Positions 46,894 through 59,300 of a stretch of 64,000 bases of DNA are shown here, one piece after another. A program made the position numbers and the translations under genes. This DNA comes from Telopea speciosissima. Taxonomy: Eukaryota > Streptophyta > Magnoliopsida > Proteales > Proteaceae. Under the pieces are notes generated by a model that was not told the DNA's origin, ran no database searches, and saw nothing but the letters and a program-made list of their open reading frames with translations. Location: the NCBI RefSeq assembly GCF_018873765.1, contig NC_057918.1, positions 9,308,862 through 9,372,861 on the forward strand, read 5' to 3'. Positions within the stretch are counted from its first letter, which is position 1. Each line of letters starts with the position of its first letter.

Positions 46894-49800
46894 TATAAAG
46901 GATAGTTGCTAGTGCAGTTGGCTTGAGGCTATTCGAGACCTCCTGTTCCTCATGTAGTCTAACAAACCCCCCTCGCTAACTCCACCCAAATAAAAAGATT
47001 GGAATACTCTTTCCCCTCTCTCTCTCTCTTTCTAAGTCCACCAAAAAAAATTGGAATATTGTATAGTAGTGCCACATTTTAGGGGGTTGTTAAGGGATAA
47101 TAACCCTTTGTTTTAGTTCGAGTCAGGTTAAAGTTGAACAAAAAAAATATTTTTTCTTAAGGAATAGAAAACGTAAAAAAGATATAGGGTAGGGGGCTAA
47201 ATGCAATTTTAGTGTCTTTTGAGCGCAGATTAATGTTGACCGGTTGACCCCAAGTCAATCGATGACGCGCCGTCACATTCCAATTGACAAGACCGTGTCC
47301 CGGCCGACTCTTGAACAGCTCAATGATATCCATCGGTGCGATTTGTACCATAAGATATGCGGGTTCAATTACCAAAATACCCTTTTATGCTATCCACTAT
47401 CCATCGTTACGACTTGCGACTTGCGAGTGCCCCCCATTTATGGTAAATGTCCCACACGAAAGAGCAGAGCAGCTCACCTTCCTAGAAAGATTCTAAACTT
47501 TCAACTTATCTCAGAGAGACCAGATCTGAAGAATAAACGGTCCGCAACAATCCACATGGGATTCTAATCAGACGGCGATACTGGATTGTGCAGGACCAGG
47601 TGTTCTTTGCTTGTTGTAGTCCAAAGACGAGACACAACAGTCAGGGAGAGAGATTTAGGAGTATCGAGGAGATCTTGGGGTGGGACCCATGTGACCCTTG
47701 TTTTGTTTGGACGTTTGGACTGGAGTGGACAGACTGGACTGGACCCCAACTTTGCTTTCTATGGAAGCAAAAAACACAGAAGAAGGAGGACCCTTTGGGT
47801 AGAGGTCCGCTTGATCTGTCTTTGTTGAAGCTTCGAAGGAAAAGATTGTGTAACTCTCAGGACTTTGGGGGTTGGGATCGGGTCGGGCCCATAAAATCCG
47901 ACAGATGTCGTAAATGGACCTGATTTTCTTGAAATTGACTAGATTTTATGACATGACGTACCATGATGCGTCCTGTAGAGGTAAAGTTTTGATAAAACTT
48001 TTAACTCGGTTGTGAACCCCGAGTTCGATTCTTTCACACCTTCCGCGAGAATCAAGATGGGACCCACATAATAATGATAATCTCCACATACCACGAGGCT
48101 GCCTCTGCCAGTCTGCTCTCTCGGTCGCGTTGTCTACCCTTCTTCATTGCCCCTTCCCCCTTCGTCTCGCTTCTCTAGTAAAGTCACCATTTAAATGATG
48201 ATTTATGTGGCCCCGGAGTTATCTGTTACGGGTTCTCTCAACCGTTGGATTGATTGATTTATTTATTTCTCCCTGCTTATACGGATCTTAAGGTTAAGAA
48301 ACGAGTGGAAAGACATTTTGGTCCTTAACAATCATTAATTAAATAAAAGAGGAGGGTGGATCCCTCTCGAGCAGAGTGTTCGGGCAGGGGCAGGGAGGTC
48401 ATTACTTCTTCCCATAATACAGGTACTGGAGGAACTGGGTCGGGCAGGGAACTGGAGGGAACAAAGATCCCAGCAAGCCTTTGCTTTCGAAGGGCACCAA
48501 CGAGAGAGGGAACCGGAAAAGAAGAAAATATAAAGATGAGGGTTAAAAATGAAAAGTAAAAGTCTGTTAGGCTACATAGCATTTGTGCATGGAAGAAGCG
48601 CTCTGCCCCTGTGAAATGAAAAATCTCATTCTTGTTGGATACCCCGAATGCATTCTTGGCCCCATGTTGGAACAAGGGCTACGCATGCAGTGATCCCCTC
48701 CCAAGGAAAATAGAAAAATAATGTGAAAGGCGCAGCTAAACTAACATCATGTATAATATCTTTATAATGGATTAACATAAACAATAATTTTTCTTACATA
48801 ACTTTAAAAAATGCACATCCATAAAAGTACACCTAGTTTTACTACGTGCAAGAGTGATGTGGTAAATCTCACCATTAGATGTAGAGAATAGTTGAATAAG
48901 TTCAACTAAGCCTTATTATCAAGATTGTCCGATCATCTTCCCATATAGGTTAACAACTATGCAAGATTTTAAAAATTAAATTGGAATAGGCGGATTCGAC
49001 TCAGAATCGGGGTTAATTGGCCCTGATTCTATACTTATTGAGTTTGACCAAGTTAAGCCGAATTCAGGCAAATCCAACCTATGCTTCAACAATTTGAATC
49101 TGAATCAATGAAAATCGATATTGTACCTAATCCGAGTTTTTAAAATAGTATTAATAATAAAAATAAGTCATAACAAAAAAAATATTCAGAGCATCAAATC
49201 AATTTCATTTGTGAGCAGTTATTAATATCCCATAAGTCCATAACCACAATACAAAACAAAAAAATTGACTTAATTCACAAATAAATTTTAAAAAAAATAA
49301 ATAGAAAAAATAGATGTTAAAACAAAGGATACCTATACTAACCACCTTTAATTTCTCTTTATGTCTAACTTTTTCTTCCTTTTGCCTCTCTCTATATATC
49401 TCTATTCCAAAATCCAAATTGATCAAGTAGTCCCATAAATTGGATAAATACACTCACATGGTTCATGAATGGAACTACAAACAAGTATTCAATGCACTTG
49501 TCTGTTAGAGGTTCTTTGTTTTTTTTTCTCCCCTTCTTATGCCATTATACTCAAAAGAAATATTTTAGTACAAACGTTTATAGGGAATGAGGAGTCGTAT
49601 ATTGTACATGATCATGTCCATCCAATGACTGTAAGCATGATCGTGCATCATGCACTGTCGTGTACGAACCTCTCCCCATAGACATTATATACCTATACTT
49701 TAAATCCAATTAGGAGGCAATAAAAACGAGTTTAGTATAAATCAATGGAATAAATATTATTTGTTTGATTGCAAGTTTAAACTAATACCCTTTAAAATAC

Positions 49801-51490
49801 CAACAAATCCTCAAGTTTAAAGGTTTTCATGTATAAACAATTAGAGTAATACAATACGGCAAGGATTGCATGAGATTCTCTTCCCATATGATACAATTTT
49901 GACTTCCCAAAAGTCCTGTCCCGCGGTTCCTCATTGACTTAGCATCGGCCATAAAAAATTGGTGGCAACGACCGACCAAAACCATTTTGTAGGGCATATT
50001 TCCTTCTGATTTTAGATCAATTTATAGGGAGCCTAGTGTCCATAGGCCTTTAGTTTTTTATACATATGATATAATAGATCAGATGGGACCTAAATTTTAT
50101 AGCCAGAATTCAAATCTGGACAAATATAATCTTAGATATGACGTACCCAGTACACAAAACTCATGTCTTGGTAGGATTTGGGCCATAGTTTAAATAATCA
50201 ATATCGGATCAATCAATATGGCCTCGATCTCTAATGGTATTGGCAGAGACTAATATTGATATTTAACTGACATCTTTATAGTACAGACAAAGGGTAAAAT
50301 CATCCAAAAACGATTTTTTTTAAAGAAAAAAGGGGGCAAAACTATCTGATACAGGTCAATCCGTTTCTATATTTTAGTGGTATTGGTTGAGATTGATATC
50401 GATTACTTAAACCATGGTCTGGCTAGATATGTGCGCAGCCTTACCCTGAGGCTATTTCCCAATTTGAACCTGAGACCACCAAGTTCGAGCAATCTTATCG
50501 TTGCGTCTAAGCCGCCCTCTATAGATAGAACCAAAACGAACCAAATAACCAAAACCAAACGGATTCACACACTTACATACATGAAATCCTTACCAATACA
50601 TAGAATATATTTGATAAAATTAAAATCTGACATTCAACAAGTGGATGGAAAAGGTTCCTACAACCTAATTTTATATATACAAAATCAGTAAATTAGGATT
50701 CGAATGACCCTTTATAATCCCTTTTAGGATTAAAAAGGGATGGAGGTTGGGAAAAGAGAAAGAATCAAACAGGTATATCCATCCCACAAAGACGAAGCCA
50801 AGGAACAGATCTCTTTCTTTCCAATAAATCATAAAAGAAAAAGAAATAAAGTATAGCCTTCTAAGATACTTTCCCGGCCACTGGGATCCCTGTCTTGGAA
50901 AGATCTCAATCAACAAAGCCAAGATATTAATCACTAATTAAAAACAACTTTCTGGGTGGCGAATCAACTTATAAAGATACAAAATCGTATCTGTGATTTA
51001 AGGAATCACAGAAAGCTGCGAATCCCATAATTGTATGAACCGGCCCGACCCAAAACTGATCCACCCATCAATTGGACACCAAAATCGATGTAACCCGGCC
51101 AGTACAGAATCGGTCAATTTTGATTCAAATTGGTTGATTTCACTGATTTCGATTCGATTTTTTATGAAACCTAGGCAATTCGAAAAAGCCGGTGGTCAAA
51201 CCATATGAACCAGTCCAGGTTTGTGGTTGAAGTTATCTATATGGGGGGGAGATATGATAGTGATATGCCAGCTCTTTTGGTGAGTTTAAATGAAGCTTCA
51301 CATCCTCTTGAGTGTACTGGTTTGATTCTGAAGTGTTAAATAATGTGTGCTAGAGAATATTATCCTCACAAAACCATGGTTCAAGTAAGCAGAATTCGCG
51401 ACATAATCGGTGGAGAACCTTGAGTATTTTCATGTATCAATTGGGTCCCTCCCCTTAATAGTTTGAGCTTTTGTTTCCATTAAATAATTT
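46894..51490. other. Intergenic, decayed repeats, no recognisable gene
   Basis: The region includes a possible decayed element with TTTAAAAATT / TTTTTAAAAT ends at about 48970-49145, and another with CATAGTTTAAATAATC / GATTACTTAAACCATG ends at about 50188-50413. The GC-richer stretch 47240-48260 looks promoter-like, but no coding exon could be attached to it. Confidence 0.45.
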
Positions 51491-51494
51491 CTAA

Positions 51495-51834
51495 GGCCCA
51501 GTTTGTTTAGCAGAATAGTTTGCAAGGGGTGGGAAAACTGTGGTAAAATGCTGACATGACATTGCAACAATCCCACCACAGGTTGTTTGTTTGCAAGAGA
51601 TGGAAATGTTGAGATAATTGAGGTAACATAATCATTATCATTGTCTGGTGACATGGCATTGTAAATCCCATAATTTTCCCACCCCTTGGTTTTACAAAGT
51701 CATGAGATTTTGCAAATTTCCCATGGAATGCTACAGTAATCCAACAATTATTTACTTTTCCAAACACATGGGACCCACCTGTCAGTAATCCCACAACTCT
51801 CCCACCCCATAAACCCCTCTAAACAAATGGGGCT
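51495..51834. mobile_element. PIF/Harbinger (Tourist)-like MITE
   Basis: This 340-bp element has ends GGCCCAGTTTGTTTAG and CTAAACAAATGGGGCT flanked by TAA on each side. The terminal repeats match at all but two positions. The 3-bp TAA duplication fits the PIF/Harbinger group. Confidence 0.6.
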
Positions 51835-51837
51835 TAA

Positions 51838-53347
51838 GAGAAATCCTCCTGATTAATGGGGGATCACTGCCAAGTGCATCTCAAAATGGCATTTCTCAAA
51901 GCAGAATCCTTACTAACCTGATATTTGGTTATAGAGTTACTATAGTCTTAACAATAGACAAGTGGGCCAGGTTTGGGATGGGCCAAAGAAAGCTCAGATC
52001 AAATGTAGATTTTAGTTTGGAGGCCCAAGCCTACTGGAATACACAATCCCTGGCTAGCTTAGGCGAGAAAATTGTGCTTATAAATCATAAATCAAGCTCG
52101 ACGCTTTATAGATTTTAAGCTTGGAGATGCCAATTAAGTCAAAAGAATCAATTCACCTTGACCCTTCAATTGGTTTTGCTAAAAATGCTTCTCTAAGTAA
52201 CTGAGTTTTGAGGACTTAGAGCAAAATTGCACCACAGTAGAAGGATTGGATTTCGAAATCTAAAGCCAATACTATTTCTAGTTTCAATTTTAACAACCAG
52301 CTCATCGAAGGTTAGGCACAGGTGAGCCCAACAAGAAAGCCCATTCATATTTATCCTTGATCCAGCTTTGGGGTTGGTTGGGGCCCATGTCACTTGTTCT
52401 GGAGTCTGGACTAATCGAATGCAAGCAACGTGAAGCCACGATTGGGCCAGGCCCAGGCCCAGATTCGGTGTAATTTTCTTGTCCCTATCCAATGAAGCCT
52501 CAAATTGAGAAGGTTTTCTGTGGAAACCTTGCCAGCTCCCATAGTTCAAAGGTACTTGAAGCCAAATTGATGAAATTTTAGCCATACATGGGGGTATGGC
52601 GGTCATTTTGGCCCCTATTGTACATGGGCGTGGCCCTTGCGTCCCACGCAGAAAACAGCCCCCCCCCTTTCACTGAATAGTGAGATTTTGACCATTTTGG
52701 TTGATTTCACAAGAAGATATGAAAGAGTGAGAGAGATCAATTAAATCTATTTTGCCCGATGATAGCCCGTTTATAGTCCAATTAGCAAATTAATCTGTTT
52801 AAAGCCGAATCATGGATCAGTAATCGATCGACCGATTGAATAGAAACATGTCCAAGCCCTAGCCACGAGACTCAATTACCTGAACAACTTATAACGGTGC
52901 TGACCTTAAATTGGTGGGAACATATCAGTCTCAATTCAAACTAATCAGGCTCTACTATTTGACTTCCCTAATTTTCACCATTCCATATTTCAAAATACCG
53001 ACTTACTCCTAAAAGCTTGTGGGCTAGTTTATTTATAAGAACAAAATCATTTGATATTCTGATTATTGTATAGTGTGAAGATTCTTTGAATAATCACATA
53101 TCGAATTTGATGACTCATCTCAAGCTTATGGCCCCCAAAAATCAATTTTTTTCAAATGTTTTTTCGAACACAATATTGTGACATGCTAGGATATTAGTTT
53201 GATAAAGTGATGGTTGAAAATGATAAATAAGAACTAATTAATGCAATCAACAAAAAGGGCTTGGAAATACAACTAAAGATTGCACCAGTTGTTGATGATA
53301 TATATTAGATTTATCACTAATCATTTCTTATGAGTGTTCGTATTTGC
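51838..53347. other. No recognisable gene
   Basis: AT-rich with short frames. A small segment at about 52585-52665 (GGGGGTATGGCGGTCATTTT) resembles the foldback families nearby but has no defined ends. Confidence 0.4.
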
Positions 53348-53355
53348 TTGACAAC

Positions 53356-53901
53356 CAGGGGTGAAACAGGGCCGGGTTGGGCTGGGTTTTTAAAATCCTA
53401 GTCCAACCTTAAGTCTTCTTAGCTCAACCCAAGCCCAACCCAGCCCTAGGTTGGGCTCAGCCCAGCCCTGATTGACCCTGATTTTTGCTAGGGCCTGGTT
53501 GGCCCTGATTGACTAGTCTCATGTGATTAGGTATTGGTTTGTTTTATACTCAATTGACTATTAGATTTTTTTTTGAATTATAAAACTTAGTCCAATCTTA
53601 AAATCTTAATTACTTTTGTTCAATAGATAATTAATCTTTTTTTTTTTTTTTTGTGGTAAACCAATAGATAATTAGATACTAAACAAATATTGAAAAATAT
53701 AATCAATAAATTTTAAAGCATAACCTAACACAGGGTTGGGCTTAGGCCGAGGCCTCAACCCTGGCCTAGCCCGATCCTAACCTAGGCCTAAAAATTTCAA
53801 CCTTGATCCACCCTCAGGATAAAAAAATCTAGACCAAGCCTTATTCGGGCTCAGGGTAGGCTAGGGCGAGCTTGGGCCAACAGGGCCAAACTTACAACTT
53901 A
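53356..53901. mobile_element. hAT-like non-autonomous element, GGGTTGGGC type
   Basis: This 546-bp element starts CAGGGGTGAAACAGGGCCGG and ends CAGGGCCAAACTTACAACTTA. Perfect 8-bp duplications TTGACAAC lie at 53348-53355 and 53902-53909. GGGCT/AGCCC words are dense near both ends. The right terminus is more decayed than the left. Confidence 0.75.
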
Positions 53902-54540
53902 TTGACAACAAAGAAATGGTGTGGCTCACTCCTTCACCGGTAAGGGTCCCAACTTGCAACAAAATATGAGTGGTTCCCCTTTCTATTCCATGACTTTGGT
54001 CCACCTTGTCTAAGGATCTCTACAATGTATTTCAACCTCAAGATTCCACTGCATGAGATTTCATTAAACAAAGGGGAAATTGCCTAGATCTACAAGATAA
54101 GAAAATTAATGAAAGTAAAAAAACAAGTTTACTTTTTTCACCTCATGTCTTGTAATTAATTTTTTATCTTGTTGATCTAGGAAACTATCTTAAAAAGAAG
54201 GTAAATTAAACGGATCTCCCTTGATGAATGGCTAAATTACACTTCCCCTTGTGTTTTTAAAAGCACAACCTATTTAACACTTTAACTCAACCCGTTAGTG
54301 AATTCTGTTAGTTGCACGGAGACGAATAAGAATACATGTAGGAATATTTAATTGAATGAGATTTTTCTGTTCAGTGGGGTTGAAAAGAAAGTCGTCTGAC
54401 CCTGTGTCTAGTCGTAGGAACCACGCCACCGGTTAGCACTCATTTTTCCAAAACGAAAATAAGCCACACCCCACCCTTCATGAAAGAGAAAACTCATTTC
54501 AGGAGGAGCCTTTTCTGAAAAATTTCCCCCTCGTCGACTT

Positions 54541-55211
54541 TAGTCCTCGATCTGTTCCGTGAAGTGTTCATCTCTCAAAGGTAAGTTTTTTCCGCTTTTC
54601 TTCTCTACTGTTCATTCGGGTTTTAATGCATTTGTAGTTTCGTTCCAGCCTAAAAGAAGGTTGCGCGTTGCTGTTTCTCCAGATCAGATTTAGGGTTTTT
54701 TTCTTTTTATCTGTACAATTATCCTTTTTCTTTATCTGCTTGAATTTTCGCTCTGATCTAAGTTCCCCTCACTCTAAAATCCCTTTTTTTGGTAAAGAGA
54801 ATTATCTGTTTGTAGTGTTATTCTCTTAACGATAATGCTGTTTAGATGCTCAAATTGGACAAACTTTTCTATGATTTCCCCTTGCGTACGTAGTGAGTAG
54901 TGAAGCACTAAGATTAGATCCATTAAAAGAAAATTAAGATTGGGGGAATTAAAATGGAAAAACTTATTATTTGTCTCGAATTATTGTTATATAAGTGCCT
55001 ATCCCTGACATTGATTCGAGTTTCTCTGTGATAATTGTTAGTGGAGAAATACGATTTTGTTTGAACTAGTCTGAATTGATTATAAGAAACATAAAGAACT
55101 GTGTGAGAGATTGGGAGGGGACTGAATTGACATCCGTGGAACAGGAAGTGGTAAGAGGAGGAAAAGAATTTTCCTCGAAAGCCGTGAGATCGAAGATTCG
55201 AATTGAGAATA
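54541..55211 (+). promoter_or_regulatory. SEC13 upstream region with probable 5'-leader intron
   Basis: A strong donor, AAAG|GTAAGT, at 54580/54581 is followed by a T-rich stretch, which suggests a leader intron upstream of the SEC13 start codon. The acceptor is not certain; candidates lie at about 55069 and 55145. Confidence 0.45.
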
Positions 55212-56120
55212 ATGCCTTCCCAGAAGATTGAAACAGGCCACCAAGACACCGTTCATGATGTGGCCATGGATTACTACGGCAAGCGTTTGGCATCAGCATC
55301 GTCTGATACCACCATCAAGATAATTGGTGTGAGCTGCAATTCTACTTCGCAGCACTTGGCAACATTGAGTGGCCACCAAGGTCCTGTTTGGCAGGTTGCA
55401 TGGGCACACCCCAAATTTGGCTCCATCCTTGCTTCCTGCTCTTATGATGGCAGAGTGATCCTTTGGAAGGAAGGTAACCAGAACGAGTGGACTCAGGCCC
55501 ATGTTTTTGATGACCATAAATCCTCTGTCAATTCCATTGCTTGGGCTCCTCATGAACTTGGCCTTTGCTTGGCTTGTGGGTCATCTGATGGAAACATATC
55601 GGTCCATGCTGCCAGGGCCGATGGTGGATGGGACACGACAAAGATTGACCAAGCTCACCCCGTCGGTGTCACCTCTGTTTCATGGGCCCCTTCAATGGCT
55701 CCTGGTGCACTTGTTGGATCTGGCATATTTGAGCCCGTCCAGAAGCTTGTTTCTGGTGGCTGTGATAACACTGTTAAGGTTTGGAAGCTCTACAATGGAA
55801 ATTGGAAGATGGATTGCTTCCCTGCCCTTCAAATGCACAATGATTGGGTTAGGGATGTTGCTTGGGCGCCTAACTTGGGACTTCCAAAGTCAACAATTGC
55901 AAGCGCTTCACAGGATGGAACTGTTATTATTTGGACTGTAGCTAAGGAAGGTGACCAATGGGAAGGCAAGGTTTTGAATGATTTTAGGACCCCGGTCTGG
56001 AGGGTCTCATGGTCACTTACAGGAAATATATTGGCTGTAGCAGATGGAAACAACAATGTAACATTGTGGAAAGAAGCGGTTGATGGGGAATGGCAACAGG
56101 TGACTACTGTTGAGCCATAG
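55212..56120 (+). CDS. SEC13: SEC13, COPII coat and nuclear pore WD40 protein
   Basis: The gene encodes the six-bladed WD40 protein that pairs with SEC31 in the outer COPII cage on ER-derived vesicles and is also part of the nuclear pore Y complex. It is a single uninterrupted frame of 302 residues, the normal family length. Recognisable blocks run in order: ETGHQDTVHDVAMDYYGKRL, SGHQGPVWQVAWAHPKFGSI, HKSSVNSIAWAPHELGLCLA, QAHPVGVTSVSWAPSMAPGA, VSGGCDNTVKVWKL, NDWVRDVAWAPNLGLPKSTI, ASASQDGTVIIWTV and TPVWRVSWSLTGNILAVADG, ending VTTVEP. The ATG at 55212 (MPSQKIETGHQ) fits the family start exactly. No defect was seen. Confidence 0.97.
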   Translation: MPSQKIETGHQDTVHDVAMDYYGKRLASASSDTTIKIIGVSCNSTSQHLATLSGHQGPVWQVAWAHPKFGSILASCSYDGRVILWKEGNQNEWTQAHVFDDHKSSVNSIAWAPHELGLCLACGSSDGNISVHAARADGGWDTTKIDQAHPVGVTSVSWAPSMAPGALVGSGIFEPVQKLVSGGCDNTVKVWKLYNGNWKMDCFPALQMHNDWVRDVAWAPNLGLPKSTIASASQDGTVIIWTVAKEGDQWEGKVLNDFRTPVWRVSWSLTGNILAVADGNNNVTLWKEAVDGEWQQVTTVEP

Positions 56121-56126
56121 ACTACC

Positions 56127-56333
56127 TGTGCTTATTCATCTTAATGCTGCTATCTCATGGTTTTTGGTCGGCCGCTAGATTGCCTGGTCCCCCCCTTCCC
56201 CCTTTGCTTTCTTACTGTTCAGATAGACTCAAGTGCCTATTCATCTTAGTGCTGCTTTCTCATGGTTTTGGCCATGGCCAGCACTAGATTTCAAATTTTT
56301 TTTTCTCTTTCATTTCTTGCTGTTCAGTTAGAC
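56127..56333 (+). repeat. Tandem duplication in the SEC13 3' region
   Basis: Two units of about 103 bp (56127-56229 and 56231-56333) share ATTCATCTTA, TGCTGCT, TCTCATGGTTTT and CTGTTCAG followed by TAGACT. They begin just after the stop codon, so they lie in the 3' untranslated region. Confidence 0.85.
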
Positions 56334-59300
56334 TTTATTCCCTTTTGAGGGTGTTGATTTCTTTACACTCTTTGTATCGGTTAGATATTGGTTCTACCAA
56401 TTTATTTTAAAATGACTAGTGGGATTGATGAGCACTTTACAGACTTATGTTTCAGTTTTTCTTTTGGATGCCTGAAACAAAATGGACGAATCAATGTTAA
56501 TGTGTTATTGCTCTTTGTTGTTAAGCTAAGCTTCTTTGATTGCAAATAATTATTTTGTGTTGTTATTTTAGATTAGTGTGTGTGGAAGGAAGTGAGGATT
56601 GACTGACAGTATCAGTTAACTGTCGCAAGTGTCAATTAGGTAAAATTTGTTATATCCACAAGATAGTCTGGTAGGGGGAAAAAAACTACCAAACCATGAT
56701 GCTATTGTTAAACTTGTTTTTTCTCAAAGGTGCATACTTGTTTTTGTAGGCTATAAAAATGCCCACAACTCTTTTATTTATTTATTTATTTTTAATAAAT
56801 AAGATGCCCACAATTAACATGACTCTACAAACTGAAATCAGGTCATTCAAGTTGAGAGTCAATCTTATCTGATTGTGCTTGTTAGCTAGGTTTGAGCCTC
56901 AAGCTCAGCTTACTTAAGCTTGAGCTAGCATCCCTTGTACAGATATTATGTTATATGCATCTCCTTTAGATTTTACAAACATAGTGGTTTCTTACTTCCG
57001 TGCTCCTTAATTTTTCAATTTTTGGATTGTGATGGGGGTGTGGACTTTGGATATAAATTTGGGGCTTGAATGGACCCATTGTTATTATTGGATTATGGGC
57101 AAACCAAGCTGGGCCAAATCTGAGCTTGATCTCCTCATCTTTTGTTTGTCACAGGATTAAGCTGTAACCGAGTTCTAGAAGCTTGTCACTGAGTAAATTG
57201 TTTGTCACAGGATTAAGCTGAGGCTAAGCCGAAAGGCTCATAACCAAGTTCTAGAAGCTTGACACTGAGTAAAGCTTGGTGTGGGTGGGATCCTTTACTG
57301 GCATACATAGCCTTTAAGAGAACTATCGTGCCTAGGAACATAGCCATTTGTCTTTCAAATTTTGATTTTCCATGCAATGATCTTCTAGTCTTCTGTCTGC
57401 ACTTTGGACAGAGTCATAAATATATGTATTGTCTTGGGATGTTAGTAATCATGAAGAACTTGAAAAAGTTACATTGACACCATTGTTGTGCTTCTGTTGA
57501 AACTGAAAGGTGTCTTTTCTCTTTACTATGATTGTAGAGAGTCGCCTTTCTAAGTGTTGTGTTACCTTCTCTAGGTTTTCCATGAACTTTTAGTTAACAT
57601 CAAACCCATTTCCTTTTCTTCCCAAGTTTTTGGAACTGGTTGTTCCACCCGAAATTGAAGCCTTCCTGTTGATAAGTCACCAAGTCATAGAAGTACCTGA
57701 GGCAACTTAGTTCGTAAGTCCATAGCGGGGTTATTATATTCTTAATTTAATTGGTAGTATTTTATTTACTCAGGAAAAATAGAGTAAACTTGACCCAGTA
57801 TTTTTTCACTCAAGCTGAGTAGAGTCTTTAGGTTCTAAAATATTAGCAAAATTGTTATCATTTTTTCCCTTTCTTTAAGGAGGGGGAATTTGGCAGCAAT
57901 GGTGTGACCTTCCTAATTTCTGGCAAATAACATTGTCATAATGACGTCGGTTAGATGGTTCGACTAAAATTAACTTCAGTCATTGACCATTCTGAAACCT
58001 GGCCTCTTGGATATTGGCCCCCATTTTGGGATCATGACTGGGACACATTTCTTGGGACCATTCCTCAACTGCAAGCGTACAATTGTAGCAAAATCGAGCT
58101 TTAGCTCTTCTCCAAGGATTAAAAGTTAAAACTGGCTGAGTGCTTGTTGGAGTTCTATATGCCATGGCCAAGGTTGGCCAATGTTAGGTGTTTCTTAGTC
58201 AAGGGAGTTCTTATAGAGTTCATATCGGCTTTATAGTTGCTCTATGTTTTATATTCTACATATCAATTTGATAATATTTTTGCTTACCCACCTGCTGAGG
58301 TACTGGGTATTATGATTGCAATGTAAAGAGCACCAGAGAATGTTGCATCTCTAGAGACAATCTGGCATGATACTTTAACTAAGTGATGGCTTATTGGGGG
58401 TACCCTTTGTTCCACTCAGAAACTGTTGTAGTTTTTGGTGGGTAGGTGCATCTGAATATCTAATGAATGTCATGGTTGACAGATTTTATTATTTCTTCTC
58501 TCTTTTTTTTTTTTGGAGGGGGGTTGTGGATGTGCAGTATTTGAAACTTGGAATAGAATCTGAACTCTTATTTTGTTCCATAGATCAGAAAGGTTGTTAA
58601 TCAGATGAATGACTCCTGGTGATATAGTCAGCTCCATACCTCTTTGAAATGGCTGTATTGAATGCCGAGGTTCAGAGGTTGATTTTTCTCTCTCCTAAAT
58701 AAAAAATAGCAAGCCATTGTAGTCTATGGGCCTATGGCCCTTGAGAGAGATGTATGGAGAGTACTGTAAAGATATGAAAACATTTTGAGGAAAAAAATTT
58801 CTTTTGGAAGTATTAATGATATAGGATATCCTCAAGCAAAGAGGGCTCATCCACATGTAGCATAAAATTTTGGAAAAAGTGATCCATCTTATGCGTATAT
58901 ATTATGTGTCTCGAATTCTTGTACCCGATTCGAAGATCGACCTGTTTGGAGGAGTATTTATATGTTTTTTGTGTGTTGTTGTGTAAGCAAGTGAAACAAG
59001 TGAGACTTGAGGATTTTCGAGTTAGGGTTTCTGTTTTGGTGTTCTTGAGAGATCTCCACTGTAATTCATTACATAGTGAATCTCTTCAGCTTTGCCCGTG
59101 GACGTAGCACATCACATTATTGTGTGAACCATGTTAAATCTCTTTGTCATCTTTGTTTGCTCTGTTTGGTTTGTTCGTGTTTCATGGTGTTTGTTTTCAC
59201 AAACCATATCACTGTGTCTGAAACTTGGAAACCACGGTTTAGTCCATCTTGCTTAGCTTTTATGATTACTTAATAAAACTGGTAGTGACATAATGGCCTG

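Noticed and set aside
47240-48260. Possible gene promoter and first exon
   Set aside because: The stretch is GC-richer and CT-rich like a promoter, but no coding exon with splice signals could be joined to it.
48325-48675. 116-codon minus-strand frame
   Set aside because: No conserved motif, no neighbouring exon, ordinary composition.
48970-50413. Two further possible MITEs with TTTAAA-type ends
   Set aside because: Terminal similarity is visible but no target duplication could be found at either, so they are mentioned only as decayed repeats.
57980-58171. Minus-strand frame beginning MAMAYRTPTSTQ
   Set aside because: AYRTPTST faintly recalls an LTR-retrotransposon integrase, but the rest does not match. 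Too weak to annotate.
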